Below, piece by piece: positions 34,020-45,180 of a stretch of DNA of 64,000 nt (positions are counted from its first letter, which is position 1; the number at the start of each line of letters is the position of its first letter). Origin of the DNA: Dama dama (lineage: Eukaryota > Chordata > Mammalia > Artiodactyla > Cervidae); the NCBI RefSeq assembly GCF_033118175.1, contig NC_083694.1, positions 33,740,108 to 33,804,107 on the forward strand, given 5' to 3'. The notes below the pieces were generated by a model. That model was not told where the DNA came from. It saw nothing but the letters and a program-made list of their open reading frames with translations, and did no database searches. The position numbers were made by a program, and so were the translations under genes.

Positions 34020-34260
34020 TATACATGACCTAGCTCTGCCCATATTTTCATCTCATCTCTTTGTTTTTCCTTTGAACTTGAGAAGAAAACTCTCCATCCT
34101 CTACACATTCCTGCTTGCTCTTCTATCAGCAGGGAACACCCTTCCCTCCTCTTTCCCTGATTAACACCTACTAGGTCTTCACATCTCCATCCAGTGTTGG
34201 CTTTCCCAGTCCTATACCAGGATAGAGTTTCTTGCTGTTTATACCAAAAGTGTTTGTATT
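34020..34260 (+). repeat. L2 LINE remnant
   Basis: 'catgacctagctctgcccat', 'cattcctgcttgctcttcta' and 'taggtcttcacatctccatc' have the L2 3' order. Confidence 0.6.
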
Positions 34261-34414
34261 TTTTCAGTTGTAACACTCAATTCATCTTATGACATTTTTT
34301 TTTTTAATCCCTTGAATGTGATCTTTTTCTTTCACCTTTTTCATTTTTAACATTTGCCTCCCCACCAGATGATAATGTCTGTGATAGCAGAAAGACCAGC
34401 TATCTACTTTCCAG

Positions 34415-34575
34415 GACCCAGTGAAAATGAAAATACAGGGCCACACATTCAAAAATTACTAAGAATCTTCAAACAGTGACAATAGACCATTAATCTAATC
34501 ATGGGGGCCCTTCCAAGTACAGGGTCTTGTGTGACTGCAACTGTTCAACACCCACAAAAGTGGCCCCGGATGGTA
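34415..34575 (+). repeat. MER5-like hAT transposon fragment
   Basis: 'tcaaaaattactaagaatct', 'acagtgacaatagaccatta' and 'cagggtcttgtgtgactgca' resemble MER5/Charlie non-autonomous elements. Confidence 0.6.
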
Positions 34576-34639
34576 GAAACAAGCTGGACTAGTTAACTTC
34601 TGGAACTCCCAGCTCCTCTCACTGTGCCTGACACAGATA

Positions 34640-36157
34640 CGCTTAATAAAGTTTTGTCAATTGAATAAATGAAAGAAGGAATTCCTCTCAGCAACTTTCA
34701 AAAGTTTTGATCTTTCCTCATAACATTCACCCCATGACTTCTATAATCTCTCTACCTGTTCCCTTATGTGAGAAAATTGAGGCAATCTGTTCATAATTCC
34801 ATGAATGTGCCCATCACTTTCCTTTATTTCCTGTCATCCTAGTGGTAAGGGTTTTTCAAACCTAAAATCCCAGACTACTTCCCACTGTGTTGGGTCTCAT
34901 TCTTTCCAATCTCCTGGTGCACTCTCCATGACCCCCATCCTTCTGCGTTCTCAACTTCTCAATGCCTGTTTCCTTCTGGCATAAATACATTTTATGCCTT
35001 CCCATTCCTAAAACAAACCAAAAACGAAAACTTCCTTGTCCATCTCTTGCTACTATCCTATGACTCAACTCCCCTCCATAGACAAGTGTCTTGAGAGAAC
35101 GATGTTCCCTGTCTTCACAGAGTAGTGCCCCTTGCTACATCTGGGTCCTTAAGACGCTAGTCATGTTTCTACTTCCTTCCTCCATGCCATGGAAGAATTT
35201 TGGTGTATGTCAGCAAGCTTTGCTAAATTCAACATATAAGTTGAGGTTCTTATCTTTAGACACTTGCTTCTGCTTGCCAGAAATTCTATCTTCCCGTGAC
35301 TTATGCGAGTACTACTTCATCCTGTTTCTCTTTATTCTTGCTCAGTTTTATTAACTCCACATTAATGACTCTCAAATTTATCTCTGACTCAGACCTTTCA
35401 GAGCAATTCTTTGTGAGTGATCCACAGACCTTAAACTCTATTCTTCAAAGCTGAATAAATAGTTCTACCCTTGAGATTTACCCTTGCATGCTTTTTATTG
35501 CTTAAAATGAGGATTCATTGCAGTGGTGCTGTGAGGTGCCACCCAGATCTTCCTTCAGGACCGAAAGATGTATTTCCCCAGCTGCTGAAAATGCTGTTGG
35601 CAGAGAACCCTGAGCTATCAGACCTCTTCAAAGTTGCCTGAGCTAAAGAGAGTTGCCTTGCTGAAGGTCACAGCAGTCTTCACTCAATGAACATTTGATG
35701 CAGAGGTATAAATCCCAACCTTTCCCCAAACTCAGGTCCACTCTGAAAGGCCAACTCAGAGCTCTCCCTGTGGTTGACTGAGGCTTTCATTGAGACAGCA
35801 TCAGAGCCCACCTTATCTCTGTCAAATCCTGCTTCCTCCCTCCCCTTTCTTCCCTCTGCACCGCTTTCCTTCCCTTCCCTTCTCTTCCACAGGTGTTAAT
35901 GCCAAGAGCGGTCCCTTATAAACTTCCTACACACTAGTTATGACTCAGAGCCTCTTTCCTGGAAAACCCAACCTATGATAGTCATCCTAGACATCTCAAT
36001 TCTATTTGCTTCCTCGTCCAATTAAATGCCAACCTAATAGATACAAATATTTACATGTTTTTTCTGCAGTAAATCTGTTTTCTTCTCTCAACTCTGTTTT
36101 CTCCAGCCACTCCCCTTAACACCACTTTACTTCAGACTCTCTTGTAATTCTCCATCA
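34640..36157. other. Unassigned sequence
   Basis: A pyrimidine-rich tract at about 35826-35892 and scattered L2-like wording. Short open frames at 34862-35068 and 35091-35354 lack domains. Confidence 0.35.
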
Positions 36158-36238
36158 TATTGAGTTGGTCAAAAAGTTTGTTCAAATTTTCTAACATAGT
36201 TTGGAAAAACCCAAATGAAGTTTTCGGCCAATGGAATA
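36158..36238. mobile_element. Mariner-type palindromic MITE (BTMAR1-like)
   Basis: About 77-bp imperfect palindrome between TA dinucleotides: left 'ttgagttggtcaaaaagttt', right 'gaagttttcggccaatgg'. Matches the ruminant mariner MITE pattern, which depends on a mariner transposase encoded elsewhere. Confidence 0.85.
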
Positions 36239-36532
36239 CTACTGCTGTAGCCTCCCAGCTAGTCTTATTGCCTCTGGTCTGATGCTTTTCCAGTTCATCA
36301 TTCTGTTACTGCCAAAATCTTGGCTCCCTGTCTACCAATACTGAATAGAAATACAGAGACAGAGTTTGGAGGAAATAGAAAGATGATGTTAATCCTCTGC
36401 CAGATGAGGGGAGAACACAGCAGGCTAGTACCTGAAGAATTTTGCCCCCACCATGGGAAGCCTTAGGGGATCATATAGATGGGGACTTGTAGCCTGGGGT
36501 ATGTAATAAAGAACAAAGCAGTGAGAGTCTTG

Positions 36533-36750
36533 GGCTTCTCAGGTGTCTCAGTGGTAAAGAATTCACCTGCCAATGCAGGAGATGCAGGAGACATAGGTTC
36601 AGTCCCTGGGTCAGGAAGATCCCCTGGAAGAGGAAATGGCAACCCACTCCAGTATTCTTGCCTGGGAAATCCCATGGACAGAGGAGCCTGGAGGGCTACA
36701 GCCCACGGCGTCGCAGAGTCAGACACAACTGGGTGACTGAGCGTGAGCAT
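36533..36750 (+). mobile_element. Bov-tA SINE, near full length
   Basis: Sense copy from 'gggcttctcaggtgtctcag' to 'agtcagacacaactgggtga'. An imperfect TSD around GTGAGAGTCTT/GAGTGAGTCTT flanks it. Confidence 0.92.
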
Positions 36751-37289
36751 GAGTGAGTCTTGCATTCTTCTTCTTGCATTACTTCAGTATAGTCAGAGCT
36801 GGCATCCAGTAGCCCAGTCATTAGATCAAGCAGGCAGGTAACTGGGCTGTCCGTCTCTGGTTTATAGGCCTGCAACCTTCTCTCTGAAATGAAAGGAGCT
36901 ACAAGGGGTGGACTGTTACAAGTGAGCACAGGGAAGGTAGGTACCAGGTACATAATTTGCATAGAGTTAAGTGGCAATAGGTGGAGGATGTAACTCAGGC
37001 GGAACTGGGGGGGTGATAGGTTAGGTTAGATTTGTGAAGGACAAAGCTAGCTACAGACACTACAGGTCTGTAATACTTAAAGCTAGACGTGATTAACTCT
37101 TTCATTTCCATGTATGTTTCTTCACTACTGGGTTCTCTGTTCCCTTTTTACCCATGTTTTCAAGAGAGGAAAAACTTCATTTCTATTTCTTGCTGCAACA
37201 ATTCAAGACTGCTCCAGGCAGAATCTTTGCAGAATGTAGGTGTAATCTAGAAAATCATTCACCTCATAAGGACTTTCAGTGGCTCCTAT

Positions 37290-37425
37290 GGTTGGCATTC
37301 ATTCAGTCAGTCAGCAAGCTTTTATTGAAATTTCATCATGTGCCAGGCACTGTAATAAATTCTGGGGATACAAAGTTGAACAGAGTACCTGCCCTCAGGG
37401 AGCTTACAGCAAAAGAAACATGATA
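37290..37425 (-). repeat. MIR/L2-type 3' end, antisense
   Basis: 'cattcattcagtcagtcagc', 'catgtgccaggcactgtaat' and 'tgccctcagggagcttacag' are a classic antisense MIR/L2 terminus. Confidence 0.75.
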
Positions 37426-37679
37426 AACAAAGGCATGTGAAGTAAGTAAGCAGAAGCACAGAGGGCTTATAATTTGGTAGAGGGGAATGAGAGGAATCAA
37501 ACAACTAATCATGGAGGTAAGCCAAAATTAACATCTGTAACGAGTTCCATGTAAGAGAGATTCATGGAGCTATAAGAGGGTATGACCTAATCACAGAAGC
37601 CAAAAGGAATTTCCCAAAAAAGTGACCTTTGGGGTAAAACTTGAGTGCTTTAACTTGGAACAGAAAAACTCCTTATGTT

Positions 37680-38135
37680 CTAATCCCATCTTCCCTTTAT
37701 AGCTTTATCTTCCATCAATTTATCCCAGCCCACCTACTACATCCATTCACCCTTCACCCAAGTTTTATGGAGACATCTATACTTCTGCTTCTTCACTTCT
37801 ACATGCCTTTGTTTAGAATTGTCCCTTTGCTGTAATTCCCTCTCTCACGATGCTCCACCACCTTTTAAACCAAGCTATTTCTTACTTATCCTTTAAATAT
37901 ACATATGGTTGTTATTTTCTTTAGGAAACCTTCTCTAATTCCTTAGTATGATTTTGATGTTGCTCCTTGGCAATAGTATTTCTCCATATTCACATTTTAT
38001 CTAGTTTAACTTGACATTTAATCATTTATATTTAAGTTTATTGAGAGACAGGGTCATGTTTAAGGTTATAGTCTCCATGCCACAGACTGTGTATGGCATA
38101 TAACAGAGAAAACCTATGACTGAGTAAATAAAATA
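37680..38135 (+). repeat. L2 LINE remnant
   Basis: 'gtccctttgctgtaattccc', 'aggaaaccttctctaattcc' and 'gacagggtcatgtttaaggt' in L2 order. Confidence 0.7.
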
Positions 38136-38345
38136 AATGAATAATGAATGGATAAATGAATGAAAGAAATTTGCATACATATATGACCCCCAATGTCCTT
38201 TTATAAACTTGAAGTATAGCACTAAATTAGCTACATATCATGTATGATAAATAAAAGTCTTCAAGTAAGTAAATTTAGACATCCTTTAAGCTTTTAACTG
38301 AGAAGTCATAGTGGAGTATTAGATTCAGTTTAGTCATTTAAGTGG

Positions 38346-38455
38346 AGAAGGCAATGGCAACCCACTCCAGTACTCTTGCCTAGAAAATCCCATGGACGGA
38401 GGAGCCTCGTAGGCTGTCGTCTATGGGGACATGACTGAAGTGACTTAGCACCAGG
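38346..38455 (+). mobile_element. Bov-A SINE monomer
   Basis: Sense Bov-A monomer with perfect 14-bp TSD AGTCATTTAAGTGG at 38332-38345 and 38456-38469. A short internal deletion removes part of the 'gtcgcagagtcgg' segment. Confidence 0.93.
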
Positions 38456-38640
38456 AGTCATTTAAGTGGTCCAAATCAGATGAGCTATCCACTCTTCAGT
38501 CTGATGCCTTTGGTCTCATCTGATGACTGTTTGATGATCTTTACCATTTCCGTGCAATGGATCAGCCAGCAGATAATTCAGGAACTTACTGCAGGAGAGT
38601 CAAGGTTCAAATACTGTATTTATGCTTCTGTGTTCTTTGG

Positions 38641-38818
38641 CACACAGTTCCAACTCTTTGTGACCCCATGGACTACACAGTCCATGTAATTCTCCAGGCC
38701 AGAAACCTGGAGTGAGTAGGCTTTCCCTTCTCCAGGGGATCTTCCCAACCCAGGGATTGAACCCAGGTCTCCCACATTACAGGCAGATTCTTTGCCAGCT
38801 GAGCCACCAGGAAAGCCC
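38641..38818 (-). mobile_element. Bov-tA SINE
   Basis: Antisense copy ending 'gagccaccaggaaagccc', directly abutting a second antisense copy. Confidence 0.9.
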
Positions 38819-38936
38819 AGGAATACTGGAGTGGGTTGCCTATCCCTTCTCCAGTGGACCTTCTGACCCAGGAATCTAACCAGGGTCTCCTGCATTGCAG
38901 GCAGATTCTTTACCAGATGAGTTACCAAGGAAGCTC
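38819..38936 (-). mobile_element. Bov-tA SINE fragment
   Basis: Second antisense head half ('aatactggagtgggttgcct' to 'gagttaccaaggaagctc') with no spacer after the first. Confidence 0.88.
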
Positions 38937-38939
38937 ATT

Positions 38940-39650
38940 CCATCCACCAAATGATACTAATTGCAAGCAGAAAAAAAAGATAATCTATGTACCATTTGGC
39001 TCTTAAAAAAGACTAGGAATAAACAGAATTTTTCTAGAACAAATTGTCAAACTAAACGTAACTCACTAAATCTAGATGGAATTCGTCCAAGAATTTGAAG
39101 GAATTCAAGGGCAACATTGCAAAACTGGAGTCATTTTCCAAAAGCAATTGCTAATAGCTCCCACAGCAGAACGTTGTCATCATCATTACCAACAGATCCA
39201 TAGCAGAAGGTTGTCTCCAATCTATTAGGACATTTTCCAAAAAGGGACTGCAGAGTTGCTTCACTTTCATACTGAGGAAGGACATAGGTCTCTGATAAAT
39301 GAGATAGACTTTGGAGAGTTAAGGAAGCATAACCTTCTAAGAGGAAGGTAGCCTTTTTCTGCCAGGGAAAACCTTGGCTAACTAATTTACTTAATTTCTT
39401 CTGGATGGTAAACTGAAACACAGAAAAACAATAAGACATATTCTAATGAAAATTTCCTCTCAAACATTTTAATAGTTCTGAATTCTAAAATTAATTAAAT
39501 AAATGGTGTTAGTGGAGGTTCAGATAGGGAAAGTGTCCATTAACAAAGAAAAATTCAGCCCCAATTCTCCTTTTACTCCCATGAGAATTAGCTTACTAAA
39601 ACTTACGTCTAGTCATGCCTCTTGCCTGATGAAACCATTTAGTCGTTTTT
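38940..39650. other. Unique sequence
   Basis: Reverse-strand open frame of 102 codons at 39131-39439 has no recognised domain and no splice context. Confidence 0.4.
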
Positions 39651-39654
39651 CAGA

Positions 39655-39965
39655 GTTGACAGAATAAAATGCAAGGTCTTAGCATGGCATAAAAGAATCT
39701 TCAACATTTGAGCTCTGTTTCAGCAACTATCTCTCCAGCCAGGCTTCTCCAGTATTGATAAACTCGCCATTTTCTTTTTTCCCTCTAAGACTTTACACAC
39801 GCAGCTTCCTCTGCCCAGAATGTCTTACTTCCCTTTCTCCTACTAACACATTCTGGGTCACCTTTAAATATCTGCTTCAGAAGTCCTCTCTTCCATTGAG
39901 CCTCTTTACCTCAATTTTAGCTTTGAGACACACTTTAGCAAAACCCTTATACTCTAGCTGAACAT
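39655..39965 (+). repeat. L2 LINE
   Basis: 'gagttgacagaataaaatgc', 'cctctgcccagaatgtctta', 'gggtcacctttaaatatctg' and 'gaagtcctctcttccattga' are well-ordered L2 3' wording. Confidence 0.8.
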
Positions 39966-40324
39966 ATCTGCCTAGAATTATAACCTAAACATTGGTTCAA
40001 AGAACCACCTAACATTAAAATTAAACTTTAAAACTCATAAGAGATTGTAAGAGAAAAATGACAAGTGAGAGAGTCTCACAAGCTTTAAATAGGTTACAAT
40101 ATCCAACCATTTTCATACTGACTTATTTACCAACAGACTGGCAGCTTTCCCACAATCCCAGTAAGAGATGACTCAGGGAACAGAAGTATGGCAGCAAATT
40201 CATGAGCTCTGGGACTAGGTAGACTAGGATTATAAAGGTTGAAATATGGAACAACAAAAAAAAAGAAATATGGAACAAAATAAATATGTTAACATTAGTT
40301 TATTTTGTATTATACAACAAATGC

Positions 40325-40683
40325 CAAAGAATTGATGCTTTTGAACTATGGTGTTGGAGAAGACTCTTGAGAGTCCCTTGGACTGCAAGGAAATCAAACC
40401 AGATAATCCTAAAGGAAATCAACCCTGAATTCTCTTGGAAGGACTGATGCTGAAACTGAAGCTCCAATTACTTTGGCCACCTGATGTGAAGAGCCAACTC
40501 TTTGGAAAAGACCCTGATACTGGGACAAGTATCAGTGGACAAGATGGTTGGATGGCATCACTGACTCAATGGAGCAAGCCTCGGGAGATGGTGAAGGACA
40601 GGGAAGCCTGGCGTGCTGCAGTCTATGGGGTTGCAAAGAATTGGACACAACTGAGTCACTGAACAACAACAAAAACATTTATG
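40325..40683 (+). mobile_element. BovB LINE, 5'-truncated, internally deleted
   Basis: Starts at 'gaattgatgcttttgaacta', matching the last quarter of the BovB reverse-transcriptase frame as seen at 46905, and ends in an (AAC)n-type tail. A 22-bp near-perfect TSD flanks it (40303-40324 and 40684-40705, two mismatches). The stretch between 'gaccctgatactgggacaag' and 'gatggttggatgg' is deleted relative to other copies. Confidence 0.93.
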
Positions 40684-40705
40684 TTTTGTATTATATAGCA
40701 AATGC

Positions 40706-40854
40706 TATCTTAAGATTTAAAAATAAAGTAAAAATCAGCTACATGGAAATTTAATGTATTTCTGGCTGTGTGATCCTCTTATTTCTAGGTCCATATATGG
40801 AGGCTAGAGGTTAAAGAAAATAGAAAAGAATAGGAAAACAAGAAAGGAACTAAG

Positions 40855-40897
<43 letters not shown>

Positions 40898-41795
40898 TAT
40901 ATATGGAATATTTGCATATCTATGTCTCAGTTTTTTCCTCCCTTGTTTCATTTAACCTTCAAAAGCACATGATTAAGTAGATGTTATAATATCTTCCTAT
41001 TTTCCAGAGGGATAAACTGAGGCAAAGTGATGCTAAGGTATTTACCACCATTCCCATGTCCAATAATAAGAAAAGAAGTATGAATTTAATTCCAGGAGTG
41101 ATTGCAGTATCTATTTATGGAATTGTAGTGTACTGGTATTTCAGAACAGACATGTAACTTGCTTCTGCTCAGTGAAACATGAGGGGAAGTCTGCAGGGTG
41201 GAGATGATGCTTAAGAGAAAGGCTACATGGTACATATTCTTCTCCATAGCTTTCCCTTCTGAATCCATTTTAGCAGACTCTGTTAACTTAAAGGATCAGA
41301 CAGTCATGTGCTTCAAGTGAACTTAATTGGTAAGCCAAGTAGGGTAATTCACCTTTCCAGGAAAACTTAAGAATGGGCATGTGACCCTCACTGTTCTTCC
41401 CAAAGAGATAAGAAGGGAAATTATTTGGATGGACATAATGGTCCAAGATAATATTTTGTTTCACTTTATTAAATAAAAATAGATGCACAAGGAAAAACTA
41501 TTCTTTTCTGTGTTTAGATTTGCCATCAGCATGAGGTGCTTACAATTGTAACAGCCATCTTGGGATCATGAGGTTAGTCATTCTAAAGGGATATGCCAGT
41601 TTGCTGAAGAAGGCATGGTGGAGAGGTAGAAAGAACCTAAGTTCCTGATGATATTGTTAAATCACTGAATTGACTAACCTAGAATTGTCTTAACTCTGAT
41701 TTTCTCTTTCTATGAGATAATATATTTCCTTGTATTTCAACCATTTTGCATTTGGTCTTTTGTGACCTCTACCTGAAATATCCTAACCAATGAAG
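40706..41795. other. Unique AT-rich sequence
   Basis: Contains the (TA)n run at 40857-40889. 40975-41040 has an antisense MIR-like core ('ccagagggataaactgaggc'). Otherwise unrecognised. Confidence 0.4.
40857..40889. repeat. (TA)n microsatellite
   Basis: About 15 TA units followed by an AC/AT stretch. Self-complementary and able to extrude. Confidence 0.95.
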
Positions 41796-41797
41796 CT

Positions 41798-41857
41798 TTT
41801 TATTCTCATGTTTACAGATAGTGGCTATTTTATTCTCATGTTTACAGATAGTGGCTT
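41798..41857. repeat. 30-bp tandem duplication
   Basis: Two copies of a 30-bp unit (41798-41827 and 41828-41857) that differ only at the last base. Recent. Confidence 0.95.
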
Positions 41858-41891
41858 CTTTTCCCTGTGTCGATGTGTATGTGCTTTGCTG

Positions 41892-42032
41892 TTGTTCAGT
41901 CACTCAGTCATGTCCAACTCTCTGCGACCCCATGGACTGCAGCCTGTCAGGCTTTCCTGTCCTTCACCATTTCCTGAAGTTTGCTCAGACTCATGTGTAT
42001 TGAGTCAGTGATGCCATCCAACCATCTTGTCA
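41892..42032 (-). mobile_element. BovB LINE 3' end, antisense
   Basis: 'cactcagtcatgtccaactc' through 'gatgccatccaaccatcttg' is an antisense BovB 3' terminus with an internal deletion after 'caccatttcc'. Confidence 0.85.
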
Positions 42033-42290
42033 TGTGTGTGGAATAATGAAGGAAGGAGAAATGCATCTTTATTTATAAAAACTCAAGTTTCTTACCAGAA
42101 TCCTTAGAAAGTCAGTCATTTTAGAGCAAAATTTTAAAGTACAGGAAAAAACTTCAGATTAATTTTCAGGATCAGAAATTCAAAACAGAAAAAGGAGAAG
42201 TACTATGCAGCAGAATAGAAATATCCTAAGTATGGAATGTGTGTGTGTGTGTTTTCCCTCCTCTATATGTTTCATTTTTATTAACTAGCA

Positions 42291-42749
42291 TGTCAGGGAA
42301 CATTTAATTTCAAGGAATCCTATATGTTGTTTGTTTCTCAAGGGTCCTCTCTTCCTTATCAGTTCCTGGAAAACAGGAACGAGCAGAGCTGTCTGCAGTT
42401 CTCAGGACTGAGGTCATGAGATGGAACACATAGGTGGATTCCTTTACGTAATCTTTTACTTTTCTGTAAAACTACTTAGTCACGTTCCTATTTCCAAGAC
42501 ATGGTTTGTCTTCTGGCCCTGTGACGGTTGTTATTCCCCTAGTTACTGTTGTTATGTGTCTGGTTTCAGTGTTTTTGCTCAACCTTATTTTTTGCCTAAA
42601 GCTTCCTTGCATAACAATATATAAGCACACCCCGCCATGATTAAAGCACCCTTGTTTGACTCGAGACTTGGGTGCCCCGCGTCCTTCTTTTCGTCACTTT
42701 CTCTTCGTCGACTCCTGTCCCCAGGTCCAGGTCTGTAAAGACCATAATA
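42291..42749 (+). repeat. 5' LTR of the provirus
   Basis: 459 bp, from TGTCAGGGAAC to CCATAATA; the expected terminal ACA seems to be mutated to ATA, because the 3' LTR ends in ACA. A TATA box (TATATAAG, 42618-42625) and a polyadenylation signal variant ATTAAA (42640-42645) lie 15 bp apart, which implies a very short R region and a U5 of roughly 80-90 bp. It retains 11 CpG dinucleotides. The 67-codon open frame at 42421-42624 lies wholly inside U3 and is not a gene I recognise. Confidence 0.93.
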
Positions 42750-42751
42750 AG

Positions 42752-42770
42752 TGGAGCCCAAACAGGGGAC
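42752..42770 (+). promoter_or_regulatory. Primer-binding site, tRNA-Lys type
   Basis: TGGAGCCCAAACAGGGGAC starts two bases after the LTR end. It resembles a site complementary to the 3' end of tRNA-Lys, with two substitutions and one inserted G. A lysine primer suits the betaretrovirus-like genes downstream. Confidence 0.8.
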
Positions 42771-42837
42771 CTGGTGTACACCCTTGGCAAGCAGATGGAG
42801 TGACTGTGGACCTATGGAGGTCGGTAAGTGCGGGGTT

Positions 42838-44367
42838 ATGGGACAAACGGCTGGAAAGCCCCACCACTTTTCTACTTTGCTTCATCATTTATTTGAAGTT
42901 CAAAGACTTTTGGTTTCGCGTCAGCGAATAGAGGCGTGTCTCCAAACAGTGGTTGAACATAATTGCTGGTTCCCCGATGAAGGCAGTTTTGATTTAGAAA
43001 TTTGGAACCGGGTTAAACAGAATGTTGAACGAGCTGCTAGACAGGGGGAAAACATTTCAATAGATTTCTGGCCCTTATGGGCCCTCTTTAAAATCATGAT
43101 TTTGCTATTTCAAGGAAATTCTAGCCCCCCTGATATTCAACAACAGGCAGAACACTAGTTACATGAATGTGAATTAGATGATGAAACTTTACAAAAGGCC
43201 CAAGTAGAACAACATAAAATATTTCAGAATTTTCCCACCAGCCCTGCTCCGGCTGCCCCAAGTGCTCCTCCTCCTCTTGCAATGGGCGCCAAACCAAAAG
43301 TCCCTTCAACTCACGGACAAGATGACTCTGACAATGACTCTTCTGAGGCTCTTTTTGACACTAAAGCTGATAATACTTTCCTTGATGACCATGATAAGCC
43401 TTTAGCACGCACTCGTATTTATGAGAAAACACCATCTACTCATTCTCCTTCACAACGAAGTTTTTCTGAGTTACTGGCTTTACAATCTCAAGTCTCTGAG
43501 GCCGATGACTTCTCTGCTTTTCCTGTTTTAAGAAATCCTAACGCTCAAAGGCAAATAATCCCTCAATACAAAGGCATTGATTTTTCTCACATGCAACAAA
43601 TGAAAAAAGCTGTTACTATGCACGGCCCTCATTCGCCTTTTACTAAGGAACTTTTAAATGCTATGGCATCTTATATTGGAAATTTTGTTCCTTATGATTG
43701 GCGACTTTTGATAAAGGCTCTTCTTAAACCAGAAGAATACCTTCAGTGGGCACTGTGGTTTCAGGCTGTAGCCAGAGATTGTGCCAATTCTAATGCTCAA
43801 GCTGGCGCTCCCCAAAACCAAATTACTTTTGAAATGTTAACCGATACAGGGCAATTTGATGCAGGGGAAGCTCAAATACAATGCCCTCCTTTGTTGCATG
43901 AGCAATTGAAAGAAGTTGCCCTTGAAGCTTGGGATCAAATTACTCCTCAGGGGGAACCAAAAGGCAGCTACACAAAAATATTTCAAGGACCTAAAGAAGC
44001 CTATGCTGATTTTTTAGCTAAATTGGAAGTTGCTATTTCCCATAGTGTTACCGGAGAAGAAGCCAAAAGGCAGCTAGAAAAACTGCTTGCTTAGGAGAAT
44101 GCAAATCAGGATTGTCAAAGAGCTATCGCTCCAATTCCTGAGACCGGGACTGTTATTGATTATTTGAAGGCTTATCACAATTTATGATCAGAAACTCAAA
44201 AAATGCAAATATTAGCTGAAACAATGGCTGCTGCCTTTAAAAAGGGAAATGAAGGATGTTTTACATGTGGAGATAAGACCCATTTAAAGAAGGATTGTCC
44301 TAAAAGGCACACAGAAAAAGTTAAAACTGTTAAAAAAACCTCCAGGAATTTGCCCTCGTTGCCATAA
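42838..44367 (+). pseudogene. gag: Provirus gag, broken
   Basis: Structural polyprotein of the provirus. It starts at ATG 42838 (MGQ, glycine 2 being the usual myristoylation site) and stays in one frame through three in-frame stops: TAG 43156, TAG 44092 and TGA 44185. The matrix-like part is 42838-43155. The capsid-like part lies in the 270-codon open stretch 43282-44094 and carries the major homology region at 43984-44037 (QGPKEAY followed by F..L). The nucleocapsid has a perfect CX2CX4HX4C zinc knuckle at 44257-44298. A seven-A run at 44332-44338 then shifts the frame, and the original frame ends at TAA 44365. The second knuckle, 44351-44392, is read in the other frame and has Tyr in place of His, followed by a TGA at 44393. 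Confidence 0.93.
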
Positions 44368-44427
44368 GGGGATCTATTGGGCCAGGGAATGTTGATCTAA
44401 ATATGATATTGAAGGGAAGCCCATTTC

Positions 44428-44434
44428 GGGAAAC
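44428..44434 (+). promoter_or_regulatory. Retained gag-pro ribosomal frameshift heptamer
   Basis: GGGAAAC, positioned as G GGA AAC in the frame of the second zinc knuckle. A -1 slip here leads into a frame that is open for the next 144 codons. This is the standard class II gag-pro slippery site. I did not find a clear downstream pseudoknot by eye. Confidence 0.85.
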
Positions 44435-45180
44435 TCCAAACTGGGGATTCCCCAGGTCCCCATCAACAAAAACCAGGGGCAAACTCCATCTTTTCCCTCA
44501 AACCCTCAACATCTGTCAGTTCTGCCGTCGATATACCAGCCCTAAATGATTTTCTCCTTTTTCCTCCAGCAGTCCCTTCTAGAATACCTACCGGACTTTT
44601 TGGACCCCTACCCCCACAAACCTTTGGCCTTTTACTTGGCCTATCTAGTTTGAATTCTAAAGGAATTACTGTTCACCCTGGAGTAAGTGATTCCGATTAT
44701 AAGAGAGAAATTCAAATTATGATGTCATCTCAGATACTATGGCAATTCAAAAAGGGTAACCAAATTTCTCAATTACTGCTTTTACCTTACATTTCTATTT
44801 ACTCCTCTAAAGATGTACGGACAGGTGCATTCGGCAATACAGATCAAAAACAATCCTTATGGACATGAATAATATCTGAATATACCTGACAAAATATAAA
44901 TATCAAAATTAATGGCAAAAAATTTTCTGGTCTTCTTGATACTGGATCTGATATTACTATTATCTCCAAACATTAATGGTCCAAATCTTGGCCTATACAG
45001 AGAATTTCTTGTCAAATTACCAAAATATAAGAGGTTTATCGAAGTGTCCAGATATATCCATGTGAGGGACCAGAAGACCAGCCTGCAACATTATAACCTT
45101 GTGTGATAGATACACTCATTAATTTAATAGAAAGAGATTTGCTTATGCAATGGCAAGCTCACATTTTTCCTAGGGGCCAC
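44434..45180 (+). pseudogene. pro: Provirus dUTPase-protease (pro), broken
   Basis: Read in the -1 frame after the slippery site. 44434-44865 is open (144 codons) and holds a dUTPase-like domain with GLLLG..S.N.KGI and GVSDSDY (about 44625-44705) and a QLLLLPY motif. TGA 44866 and TGA 44887 then interrupt it. The same frame continues into a retroviral aspartic protease with LLDTGSD (about 44932-44952, catalytic Asp-Thr-Gly), followed by TAA 44974 and further stops, and a degraded protease C-terminal part (ERDLLMQW near 45130-45155). dUTPase fused ahead of protease is typical of betaretroviruses and related class II elements. Confidence 0.88.

Noticed and set aside
44332..44339. AAAAAAC in the A-run as the gag-pro slippery site
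   Set aside because: It is not in phase with the gag codons, and the real in-phase heptamer GGGAAAC lies at 44428. The A-run is better explained as a one-base insertion.
45120..45180. A pro-pol frameshift heptamer
   Set aside because: The pol frame is +1, not -1, relative to pro, and no heptamer fits. An indel has destroyed the arrangement.
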